Below are positions 45,341 to 55,933 of a stretch of 64,000 nucleotides of DNA, one piece after another. The number at the start of each line of letters is the position of its first letter. Positions within the stretch are counted from its first letter, which is position 1. The translations under genes and the position numbers were made by a program. A model generated the notes under the pieces. It was given only the letters and a program-made list of their open reading frames with translations, did not search any database and was not told the DNA's origin. The DNA is taken from the NCBI RefSeq assembly GCF_030272615.1, contig NC_081415.1, forward strand, positions 626,327,740-626,391,739, written 5' to 3'. The DNA comes from Cryptomeria japonica. Its lineage: Eukaryota; Streptophyta; Pinopsida; Cupressales; Cupressaceae.

Positions 45341-48300
45341 TAGAAGCCCTCAATCCACTTGGATAGATCCTTCCTACTCCTTATTTTCTAGAGTTTTTGT
45401 CCCTTTCTTTTTTATCTTTCTGTGACTTTTTATTGGTGATATGCTTCATTTTTACAATTTGGATCTTGATGGCAACTTGTTGTATTTAGTGTTTTGAGGT
45501 CCCTTCAAAATGTGTTTTTCCCTTAATAAAAAACAAGAAACCCCAATGATGGAAGCTAAAAATATGTTTAGAAGGGAAGATGCCTTGTTTCAAGGGAATG
45601 CGTCTCTTACACCAAGGCCTCAAGTGTGCACTCTACCATGAGAGAATGGATGACTTTGAAAGTACTCATACATAATCCTTAACACTTAGAACAAATGTGA
45701 AAAAGACAAAATTTGTATAGCTATTTGTTAAACAACTTTCATTAATCCCAACATTAAAAATCAAAACCTACTTGAGTATTTTGAGTTTTTTCATTAATGT
45801 TAAGCATTGTGAACAAGTGCATAGATATGTTGTTATAACAAACAAAATGATATTTGTATTACATGTATGAACTTCCTCCAACATTTGATTTAACTGTAAT
45901 TCTTCTTGTTCTTCCTTGTCTATTAAACATTAAACCTACTTGAGTGTTTTATGAGTTTTTATTTATGTTTAGCATTGACATGGATGAGTATTATGTGTTG
46001 TTATAATAATCAAATTCATGTTTGTATTACATGTATGAAGTTGCTCTAACATTTGATTTATTTGCAATTCTACTTGTTTAGACTATGTCAGGGAACCTGC
46101 ATTACTTTACAATGGTGATCATGCCACCACATCCTCATTTTCCTCTTCCACTAACAACTATGTGTACAAAGAACCTACTTGTATTTCCCTTTCCATTTGC
46201 AATTGCATTTTCAACCTTGTTTTGTTATAAAATAACAACTCTCATTGTCTTGTAGTTTTTATAGGGGCTTGAAATGCAATTATCCATCTACTTGTCTATT
46301 TATATTTGATAGATGCATTTGATTCATGCCCTTAAAGTCTTGTCATATAAATATATCAATTCGTGTAAAATTCTATATAATATTTTAGAGGTAATTGCAA
46401 TCTTCTCTGTGCTTTCTTATCCTTCTTTCAATTTTAATTTAAATGTACAAAAGTAATATTGTGAAGATTTTTTTATACCCATTGACAAGATGGTATGTAT
46501 CCTCATGTCATCCTTTTTCTTTGAATTTTTTTTTCTGTTGTATAATATAATTATTGTAGACACCTAAAATTGTCTTGTGCATGTGAACAGTAATTTTACT
46601 AATTATTCTCCTTTATTAATTAAATCATTTTAATTATTTAATTAATCCAACTTTTTTTTCCAATTAATATCGTTCCTCCATTTCAAGTTCATAATTTGAA
46701 TTTCTCTCTAATTCAAAATCAATTAATCTTTAATCATTTCTCTTCTAATATTAATTAAATAATTTAACCAGTTATTTGCTTTGATTAAACAATCTTTATT
46801 GTTTAATTAAATCAATTTTTGTTATATTCTCATAATTAAATAATTATTTCAAATTATTTAATTTGCTAATTATGTCCTCTCAATTAAATTAATTTCTTAA
46901 ATTATTTACTTTTATTTATCCAAATTCAAATTAACTTCCCTTTCCTCTCATTTCATTTTCAATTTCACATTTCAAAAATCCAAATTCATCCGAATTCAAT
47001 CTAAATGCTAATTTCATTCAATTTCTTATAGCACATGTTAAAAATCCTAACTACCACTAACTCTCAGTGACTCATTGTAACAAAGGAAATTTGCTACCTT
47101 AGGGGTGATTAATTCTTGAGAATAAAACCACCCTCTGATACCTCACTCAAATTGGTGCTAAGGTGAGTCGGGGGATGAAAATAGTGAAACTAAGCTAATA
47201 GAATACAAATGAGACTCCTAGACGACTCTGTTGAATCTTTGTCCTCGGGACGAATGCGCGGAGCTGGGACACTAGCGCTATGCACTGTCGTCTAGTACAG
47301 ACAAAACACAGAAATCGTACGGGGGTAGAAGATACAATTATAATATTAAATAAACAATGAAAAACAACAAGATAAGCTAATAGCACAATGATAAATATTA
47401 GAATGACTCGAGAAGAGGGAAAAGAAGGAAGATCACAACCAATCCACGATTGAAGCCTCTCGCTAAATAATCTTCTTCTTATGATTATAAACTCGCACAC
47501 AAGCAAGAAGGAAAATGTTGGGGGTTGTGTTTTGGATTCCACCTCAGTCAGACCCCCATTTTTGTGTTTCCACCTCCACGAACAACCCAAATAGATAGAT
47601 AGATAGATCGAAAAGATAAAAAAAGCTAGAATGATAAAATGACTAACTAGATAGGGGATGCGATAAATCCTAGGATGCTCAAAGATAGGATAAATAGATA
47701 GATAGAATGATAGAAAGATATTACCAAAGAGGCTTGAGAAAGATAAGAGAGTTTGCAAGAGATTATTGTGAGATCTTGAGAGTGTTGTAGCAAGCTAGAA
47801 ATTGTTGTAGCAAGAGCCAAGAGAGGTTGAATAACCAAGAGAGCCAAAAGCCAAGATAAATTGCTTGGAGAAGCCAAAGACCTTGAAAGAAGAGAGAATC
47901 TAGAGAGCTTGAATGGAGAGAAAAGATGGATTTAAAATAAGAGAAGAGGAGGGAAAAGAAGGTCGTTGAGCAGTTTGAAAGATTTTGAGCCATTTCTACC
48001 GACCAAGATAGGTGATAAGTGGAAAGGCATGCTCAGAACTGACATTTGAACGTTAAGATGTGAGACTAATGCGCAATGTGCTAACGTCCACGCGACACAT
48101 TATTGACATGCTAAAAAATGACAAGGGGGAAGAGAAATACGTGGGTAACATGAAACAAAAGCTGAAGGATAGCTATCAAAAGGTGTCTCGAGCATCCTGA
48201 GAGGGAAAAGGCTGATGCAAGGGCTTAAATGAGCCTACCCAAATGCTAGGGGAATGGACACTAATGGGGTCGCAAAAGCGTAGGTGAAATTACAAAGGAG

Positions 48301-48960
48301 TATGTAATTTTTGACACTACACTCATCAATCACCTTTTTCTAACTAATCAATCAGTTCAGTCTATCTCGATTATGAAGTTAATTCTGTATAATAATTATC
48401 TCCAACTATTTTGTCTCATCAATCCTCAACTGTAGATCAATTCTTTTGTAAAATCAAACTTGACCATTCATCCCAATTCAGAAAATCTATAAAATCAACA
48501 TCGATTCTCAATTATCAACTACCACTATCTTCATATTCTTGTGCATAAATATTGCAGGTTTTCATACAACGATTCTAAGAGCCACATATGATGCAAGGAG
48601 AAGAAGGATAATGGAGGCTAAGTTCTTCAGCATCAATATGGGTTTGCTTTGTTTTGTAATTGTTTGATTTTATTGATTTCTTTCAAGTATTCCTCTTGTG
48701 AGTATATGATTGGATTTTGCTTTACATCTAGGGTTTAGTGGTTTCTTAGTTGATCTAGTTAGCATGTTGATTTTCTCCCGTAGACATTTGGTGAACAAGG
48801 CGTGAATTGATCCATTTAATGCTTGTTGTTGTGAGTCTTGGTGAGTTTGATCTTGCAAGTTGAAGGCTTCTTTGAGGGTGGTATTAGAGATCAATTTTTA
48901 TCAAGATCCTCAAATTGCAAAAAAAACAATTCTTTTATTGCGTAGGTGAATTCTCTGTTC
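45341..48960. other. AT-rich DNA with no recognised gene
   Basis: A two-copy tandem duplication of about 168 bp starts at 45765 and 45933 (AACCTACTTGAGT(A/G)TTTT). 46560-46960 is built of AATTAATT/ATTTAATTAA words. GATA repeats at 47590-47610 and 47690-47720 create a long but meaningless minus-strand frame rich in Ser/Ile/Tyr. About 47700-48000 is purine-rich. Parts may be old gypsy LTR or leader (TGTAGACACCTAAAATTG at 46555), but no partner repeat is in the window. Confidence 0.5.
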
Positions 48961-49022
48961 ACGCATCTATCAAGTATACCTATGCTTTTATCTTGAAATT
49001 AAAAAAATCTGGTTTTTTTAAG

Positions 49023-49162
49023 CTAGTTTCTATTTTTAGCAAGTTTCTATTTTTAATAAGTTTCTATTTTTAGTAGGTTTCTATTTTTAACATGTTTTTA
49101 TTTTTAGGAAATTTCTATTTTTAGCATATTTTCATTTTTAATAGGTTTATATTTTTAGTAGG
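49023..49162. repeat. 17-18-bp minisatellite, left block
   Basis: Eight or so units of TTTCTATTTTTAGTAGG with variants (AGCAAG, AATAAG, AACATG, AGGAAA). The same unit reappears at 50300. Confidence 0.85.
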
Positions 49163-50293
49163 TGTAGCGTCCTAAATTGTACTCCCTTAAAATTTTGTCC
49201 TCATTTGGGCCCTCACCTTGGTGTTCGTGTCTCGAGGCCTGATTGGAGCCTTGATTCTACTCACACCATGTAATAAGTTCACCTTTTTCAGCATGCACAC
49301 TTTCTGACCCCATTTCTTGGTCCCCAATTAGTCAAGAGTAGAGTGGTAGCACTCTAGTCCTGAGGGAGTATAGTGCCCAGTGCTCTGGTCCTCCCAATCA
49401 AGGCCCATTTTGGGGCTCCTTCACAATAACATCATTTATGTGGGAACCTAGATCCCATGTCGGCTCATGTTGGAAAATTAAGTTGTTTTCAACTAACATG
49501 TATAAAATGAGGTCTACCCCTCTCATTTTGATAATAACCTAAGATATTCATGCAATCAAGCATTCAAATTCAAATGAGCAAGAAATCAGTCTTCTTTCAA
49601 GCATTGGAGTAGAAGTAAGGCCAAGATTCAAGCATTGGAGTTGACATTCATGTTCTATGTTTATGAAGACTTCACGAAACCCTAATTCCTTGTGGAGACA
49701 AACAAAACTCCATTAAAATGTATTTCATTGGTGTTTTAGACTTTATTCAACATTTCATTTTTATTTCATGGTTGATTCCAAAACCAGGGTTTTACCTAAG
49801 GCAAATCCCTAATCCCAACCATTTTTCCTTCTCTATCATGGGTAGGAATAGGTACAGAGATACGATTCTCAGCATTGGCTTTATTTACAAAGACGAATAG
49901 GTTCCCCTTTGGATGATGAAAAGTGCACAGGACCAAAGCGATGGACATTTTGGTCCTGACATTTTAGGATTTCCTTCTAAGAACATATCCAAACACTCTT
50001 ATATTTCTCATATCTAGGTTCGTGTCTCGATTTGACGACTCTAGCTCAGTGTTCATGCGTTTTTACTTCAATTCCAACACATTTACCCTAATTTCAACAT
50101 TTTTACAATTCAACTTAAAAGAGGGTATCAATCTTCATTCCAGTAAATCCACTAAGAATTCTCAACCCTATCCTTGCTGATTTAAAGGTAGATCTAGTGG
50201 GTTCATCCTTCTTTAATGTGGTGGTCCCTAAGCAAAAATTAGCAATTTTACTACATCATTGGGAGAAACCCTAATATTGTCACCATTACAACA
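49163..50293 (+). repeat. Probable solo LTR inside the minisatellite
   Basis: It starts TGTAGCGTCCTAAATTG exactly where the minisatellite stops and ends CACCATTACAACA just before it resumes. A promoter-like TGTATAAAATGAGG lies at about 49499. There is no primer site or coding frame. The flanks do not show a clear target duplication, so the borders are tentative. Confidence 0.5.
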
Positions 50294-50299
50294 AATTTT

Positions 50300-50500
50300 C
50301 ATTTTAACAAGTTTTTATTCTTAGCAAGTTTCTATATTTAGCAATTTTATAGTTTTAGCATGTTTTCATGTTCAGTAGGTTTCCATTTTTAGCGGGTTTT
50401 TATTTTTAGTAGGTTTCCATTTTAGCAAGTTTTCATTTTTAGTAGGTTTCTATTTTTAGTGGATTTCTATTTTTAGAAACTTTCTTTTTTAGAAAGTTTA
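50300..50500. repeat. 17-18-bp minisatellite, right block
   Basis: About ten units of TTTCTATTTTTAGTAGG-like sequence (AGCAAG, AGCATG, AGCGGG, AGTGGA variants), followed by poly-A-rich DNA. Confidence 0.85.
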
Positions 50501-51039
50501 CATTAAAAAAAAAACAAAAAAACTAAGAAATAAAAAATCTCAAATCTGGTCCTTTCTATTTTTGCATTTTTGTTATTTTTTTAGTTTTGTTTTCTATCTT
50601 ACTTTGTTCTTAGAATAGGATTTTTTTATGTTACTATACTCTAATTTCTAATGTGTGGTGATAGTGAACCAAATAATTCAACCATTAAAACTACTAACAA
50701 GCGCTTTGCAAGAATCCCGAAGGACAATTTAATTTCATTATTTATCTTACACTCTTGTATGCTTGGTAGTATAGAAAACATTTGGATTTCTAAGGTACAA
50801 TTAACCTCTATTTGACTCTCTTGTGCCTTCACATATTTTATTTAGATTAGATCTCATAAGATTGGTGAAAGTATCATCTCCCCTTGCCTTCGAGGACCTT
50901 GGGTGGTGCAGGAGCACCTAAGGGTTGAAATTCCCTTAACTGGTTTTGGCTTGTGAGACCTTCCAGTGGTCATGTAAATACATAAGGACTGGCTCTAGTC
51001 CATTTGTTTGGTCGTTTAGTTACAGTTTTTGAAATTTTC
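50501..51039. other. Non-coding DNA left of the 72-bp repeat
   Basis: No gene seen. 50835-51039 is more GC-rich and may already belong to the gypsy-2 LTR, whose left end cannot be fixed without the 3' LTR. Confidence 0.4.
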
Positions 51040-51890
51040 CTTATTGGCAAGACCTACCCCGATCGGCAAGTCTTACCTTGATGAGGTCGCCAGAGTATGG
51101 AGTGGTTGTATCGGGTATCGGCAGGAGTGGTTCACACTTACCCTGATGACCTGATAAGTCGTTAATGCTCGGAGTATTGTTATCGGGTATCGGCGGGAGT
51201 AGTTTCAAGTTACACCGACGACCCAATGAGAAAGCATAGGCATGGAGTGGAGCCATCGGGTATCGGAAGGAGCTATTTAATGTTACACTGATAACCCGAT
51301 AAGAAGTGCGGAGCGTGGAAATTTGTCATCAGCCATCGGAAGTCAAGTTTTGAAGTCTTCTCGATGACCTAATGGAAAACACGAAAGACATGTTTTGGTA
51401 GCTATCCCGCGGACTTGATAGGAAAGTGCTAGATGAGGTGATAGTCATCGACCATTAGAAGGAACGCTTCAATGTTACCCCGACGACCCGATGACAAGGC
51501 ACAAGCGGAGGAGGTGGACATTGGAGACATCGGCCATCAGAAAAGCGCAATGTAATGCTACCCGATGACTCGATGGAACATCACAAAGTGGAGGAAGATG
51601 GCATCGACCATCGAGCCAACATGTTTGGAGGGGTCCTAATGACCTGATGGAAATGCCCAGGAAGCAGAGGAAATTATCGGCCATCGGACGAAGGGATTTC
51701 TTGCTATCCCGACGCCCAATGGAAAAGTGCGAGTGGTGGACATGGTTATCGACCATCGGCGAAGGTGTGTTTTGGTTACCCCGATCACCCGATGGAAAAG
51801 TGTGAACTTTGCAAGTCACCAATGGGCATCAGAAGCCAGGTTTTGAGGCTACATCGATGACCTGTTATGAAACTGTTTTCTCTAGTTTGT
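51040..51890. repeat. 72-bp degenerate tandem repeat in the presumed gypsy-2 LTR
   Basis: About twelve units. Recurring words are ATCG(G/A)CCATCGGAAGGA, TTACCCCGACGACCCGATGG and AAAAGTGCGAG. The ACCCGATG anchor or a variant lies near 51077, 51144, 51217, 51289, 51362, 51409, 51481, 51563, 51639, 51711, 51782 and 51854. Spacing is 67-82 bp, mostly 72, with one 47-bp unit. It is GC- and CpG-rich in contrast to its surroundings and lies just upstream of a TATA box. Confidence 0.85.
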
Positions 51891-51922
51891 AACCATCTGT
51901 GTTTCACGACAGATGGATGAGC

Positions 51923-51929
51923 TATAAAA
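51923..51929 (+). promoter_or_regulatory. TATA box of the gypsy-2 LTR
   Basis: GAGCTATAAAAGACT about 30 bp after the tandem repeat and 660 bp before the primer site. This is the expected position for the LTR promoter, with the repeat as its upstream region. Confidence 0.6.
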
Positions 51930-52594
51930 GACTAATTGTAAGGCGTTGGATTGTTTGGATACTACAGGAAACACAAGAGAAATACATACAAGTCCATTTT
52001 ATGATTTTCTATCTCTGAGTGTTGTACTGTCTTGTTTTTGTTAAGTTTCATTACAGTTTTGTAATTAAAGCTTCCTTTTTGTTGTTCGTTTCTTTGTTTT
52101 GAATTCACAGTGTAAATATGGCTCTGCCTTGAACCTCCATCGTGGGATCCACATGACCATTGAAGTTCTTCAGGAAGAGCCAAAAATGTACAGTCAGAGT
52201 AGAGTAGCAGTAAGAGGAAACTAGGAAATGGCCATAGCCATTTCTACATACTGAGCCTAGGCGAGCTTGGAAGAAGTTCAGCTAGGTTTCAGTGACCGTA
52301 AAGGAGTAAGTGCAGAGGAGGACTGGTGTAGAAGTCTGATTGCAAAATTAGACAGGATGATGACTTTACAGACTGCGAGTAAGCAAGGGTAGTCCTACAC
52401 CTCTGCAAACATAGTGACAGAATCTAGGAGCATGGAGAAAAAGCTTCTTTATGAGCTTGTATCGAGTGTGATGAGCAAATACTGGTAGGGAAGCACTTAG
52501 AAGTCTAGAGGGGTAGACTTGGAACCCGGGAAGGGATAGAAGCAAACCATCAAGAAATCTAATTGATAGCAGACTAGGTAGCCTCCCTATCATA

Positions 52595-52607
52595 TTGGTA
52601 TCAAAGC
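52595..52607 (+). other. Gypsy-2 primer-binding site
   Basis: TTGGTATCAAAGC, initiator-Met-tRNA type with one mismatch (AAAGC for AGAGC), after a plausible LTR end CCCTATCA. Confidence 0.75.
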
Positions 52608-52632
52608 AAGTTTAGACTTGGGAAGAAAGTAG

Positions 52633-54290
52633 TTGATGTCAAATAATGAATTGGTAGGAGAAAATAGTCTCAGAATGGTGACTAATGCAGAGTTAGCCAA
52701 GAAGGTAGAAGATCATGAGGAAGAGAATAGACTCCTAAAAGAAAGATTGCTACAATTGGAGAGTATACTAGACGTAGTTGAAGATAAAACTGAGAAAGTG
52801 ACAATCAAGGTCAATGAGGGGAAGGGCAAAGAAGTTGCAGAAGAGGATAGGTCTCCTAAACCAGACCCTATTCTATCTAAAGAACCTTTCCTTAAAGCAA
52901 TTAAAGCCTTAGGAGGAAAATCCCTAGAAGGAGTGCCACTTTTTTGTGGAAAAATGGAGCCAGAGGTAGTCCTGGAATGGATAGAGGGATTGGAGAATCA
53001 CTTTAAATATGATGGAATCAGTGAGGCACAAAAGGTGAAGGTGGAAAAATCTAGATTGAGAGGGGCATCATTGACTTGGTGGAAGTTTATCTAGGAAGAG
53101 AGGCAAAAAGAGGGCAAGAACCCCATAGCCACTTGGAAGGGCATGTTAGCCAAGGTGAAAGAGGCACACATCCCTGAAGATTATGAAATACAGTTGTAAA
53201 AGTGGAGACAAAACTTGAGGCAAAGAGACTTGGATGTGAGTAGCTACACTGAGGAATTTCAGAAGTTGTGTTTGAGATCCAAGTTGGTAGAGGATGAGAG
53301 CATCAAGGTAGCCAGATACTTGAATGGCTTGAGATGGAATATTCAAGAGGAGTTGATTTTGTTATGTCCTAACACCATGCATAAGTTCTATCAATTGGCA
53401 CTGAAGGTGGAGGAAAAGAGAAAAAAGAAGCAAGAACAAAGCAACAGAGGAAGAGGCAAAGGAAAATATGGTAGAGGCGAAAGAGGCAGTTTTGGTGGAA
53501 GAGGAGCAGATCAAAGGTCCCAAGGAGAGTCCAAACTTATATAGAAAAGTGAGGATTCATATAGCAAGAGAAGCTATAGAGGAAGGGTATCATCTAGCAA
53601 CACAGGAAGAGGTAGATCTAGTGGACCGGGAAGAGGGTCCTATTTCTCCATCATGAAGTGTTACAATTGCCAAAAGTTGGGTCACCCTGCCTATAGATGT
53701 CCAGAGAAATCCTCTTCTTCTCAAGGAAGTGAAAGAAGAGTGACATATGCACAAGAAGATGCACAAAGTAGCAAGACACAAGATGTGAGCTTAGCTCCTG
53801 AAGATGGAGAAAATTTAATGATGAGAAGAGCCTTGATTAAGGAGCCAATCAAAGAAGATCCAACTCAAAGAAGAGCTTTGTTCAGAATCAAATTCAAGGT
53901 CCTTAGTAAGGTTTGTAGAGTGGTGATAGACTCAGGATCTACTGACAACATTATGTCAAAGGAAGTAGTAAGTAAACTTAAGTTGAAAATAATTCCACAT
54001 AGTAATCCATATAGGGTCACTTGGCTCAACAAGGAGCATCATGCAGTAGTAAATGAACAAACATGGGTTGAGTTCAACATAGGTAGTTATAAGGATAAAG
54101 TCTTGTGTGACATCCTGCCTATGGATGCTTGCCATCTACTTCTTAGTAGACCATGGCAGTTTGACAGAAAGGCCATTTACAATGGAGAGAAGAACTATTA
54201 TTCTTTTCAAAAGGATGGAGTTACATACCATATTTAGTCCCTAAGTGATGAAGGAGAGGGTAGCAAAACTAAAGGCCCAAATGCGTTACT
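52633..54290 (+). pseudogene. Gypsy-2 gag and protease (left half of the split element)
   Basis: The frame starts MMSNNELVGENS, then a coiled coil (KVEDHEEENRLLKERLLQLE) and a gag core (EPEVVLEWIEGLENHFKY, GASLTWWK, YTEEFQKLCLRS). A basic GRGKGKYGRGERG stretch, zinc knuckle CYNCQKLGHPAYRC, and protease VVIDSGSTDNI with LLLSRPWQFDRKAIYNG follow. Stops interrupt at about 53092, 53197, 53542 and 54235; most are TAG or TAA at likely Gln codons. Copia-2 is inserted after TTACT at 54286-54290. The style fits chromovirus-type Ty3/gypsy. Confidence 0.85.
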
Positions 54291-55862
54291 TGTTGGCATA
54301 TGTGCAAAATATGTTGAAATGATGATATTGTGTTGTCATTGATGTCAATATGCTAAAAAAGAACCGGTAATATGCTGAAGAGTGAACCAGTAACATGATG
54401 AAGAGTGAACAGGATTATTGAAGGTAAGCAACTGACAAAGAGAACCGGTATGATGTTGTGAATCGACATATGTGAAAAAGTGAAGCGGTATGCTTGTCCA
54501 AGTGAACCGGTATGATGTTGTGAATCGGAACCGGTATGTCGGAATGAGAACCGATATAAGGAATGTTTTGTATCTAGGGTTCATATGGCATAACTACCGG
54601 TTGGTAGTCTTAGCTTCAGGGTTTCCAATTGAAGTGTTTCGAGCCTGTGTGTTTCAACCGATGGGATTGTGTGATGAGTTAGCATTGTAATAGAGATCAG
54701 ATCATGTTGCCACGCCAGCCTCGTGTACGTGAAGGATCTTGCATGAAGGAGATTGATCCTATCTACCTCGGGAATGTGCGAAGTCTCTGCAAATGGTGGA
54801 GAACACGTGATGGGTTATCACCTCCGAGAAGCGGCGAAGAACGAACGATGGAGAATGTCTTGAGATCTGTTCAAGACCATTGTATTCAAATGCAAAGTGT
54901 TCGATGGTTAGGATTGAACGGACTAAATTTCTCAACCTAAGTGTTTAGGATTTAGGGTTTATGCTACTGACCTATCTGTTTCCTATAAGGTTGATGTGGT
55001 GTTTCATGTCGAGGTTGTTGGAAAATGTTGTGTGTGTATCTATGTGCAGAGATAAGTGATTCTTACCAGACCAGTTGAGAGGATTGATACCTGCATAGTG
55101 TGTGTGCAGAAGGAAGGGACTAAAGCAGATCTACATTGGCATTGAGTGTTATTACCAGATCATTATAATACATGTTGATCTCTAATCACTTCAACAGTTG
55201 GAAAATCCCTTAACAGGGTAGCTTTAATCATTGCTGTAAATCCTTTAATAGGGTAACTCAAATCCATTGAGTTCATAACATCCTTTAACAAGGTAACCTC
55301 TAACAGGGTTTAACCCTTAACCGGGTATTCTAGCCATCCCTTAACCGGGTGATCCCTAACAAGATCGGTTCCTAACAGAACCTGATGTAACAGTATTTAT
55401 CAGGACTAGGCTCCTAACAGAGCGGACTTCTAAAGAGTTCAAAACAACTTGTGGGTATTCATCCCCACTGTGGTTTTTCCCAGTTGGGTTTCCACGTGAA
55501 AATTATGTGTGTCATGTGTGATGTCCTTTTCATGTGATGTTTTGTTGTTTTCTGTCAAGTGGTGAATCATGTTGATCTAGCAAGTTATTATATCTCTGAT
55601 GATAGATTATTTGTTTATGCATAAGGACAAAGTGGAAATGAGGAAGTAGGTTGTATGAAAAGCTAAGAAGATTGACTGGTTCATGTCTTTCACAGTTGCA
55701 CTATGTTTAACCGGTAGTAATCTGGTTTGGACCGGTGTTAGGGATTGCCAGTAGTTTACAGTCTGCAATCAAACCGGTTCAGGAAAAGTTTTTGTGCTTG
55801 TATTGATTCACCCCCCCCTCTCAGTACCGGTTTGGTACTCACTATTCATCATTGAGTTATCA
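54291..55862 (+). repeat. Copia-2 5' LTR
   Basis: TGTTGGCATATGTGC to GAGTTATCA. It contains the TGTCATTGATGTCAA word, a 78-codon open frame at 54704-54940, iterated CCTTTAACAGGGTAAC motifs at 55205-55390, the CCCCACTGTGGTTTTTCCC module at 55460-55500 and the C-tract GATTCACCCCCCCC at about 55805. Confidence 0.93.
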
Positions 55863-55864
55863 AT

Positions 55865-55877
55865 TGGCATCAGAGCG
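55865..55877 (+). other. Copia-2 primer-binding site
   Basis: TTGGCATCAGAGC, initiator-Met-tRNA type with one transition (GGCATC for GGTATC), three bases after the LTR. Confidence 0.85.
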
Positions 55878-55933
55878 TCCTTCAGGTCCTTTGTGTTGTA
55901 AGCTTAACCGCTTGAGGGAAAGATCCTATTGTA

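Noticed and set aside
47195-47758. Long minus-strand frame of 187 codons, hydrophobic
   Set aside because: It is created by GATA/TAGA simple repeats and purine-rich DNA; composition is repetitive Ser/Ile/Tyr/Leu with no domain and no start or promoter context.
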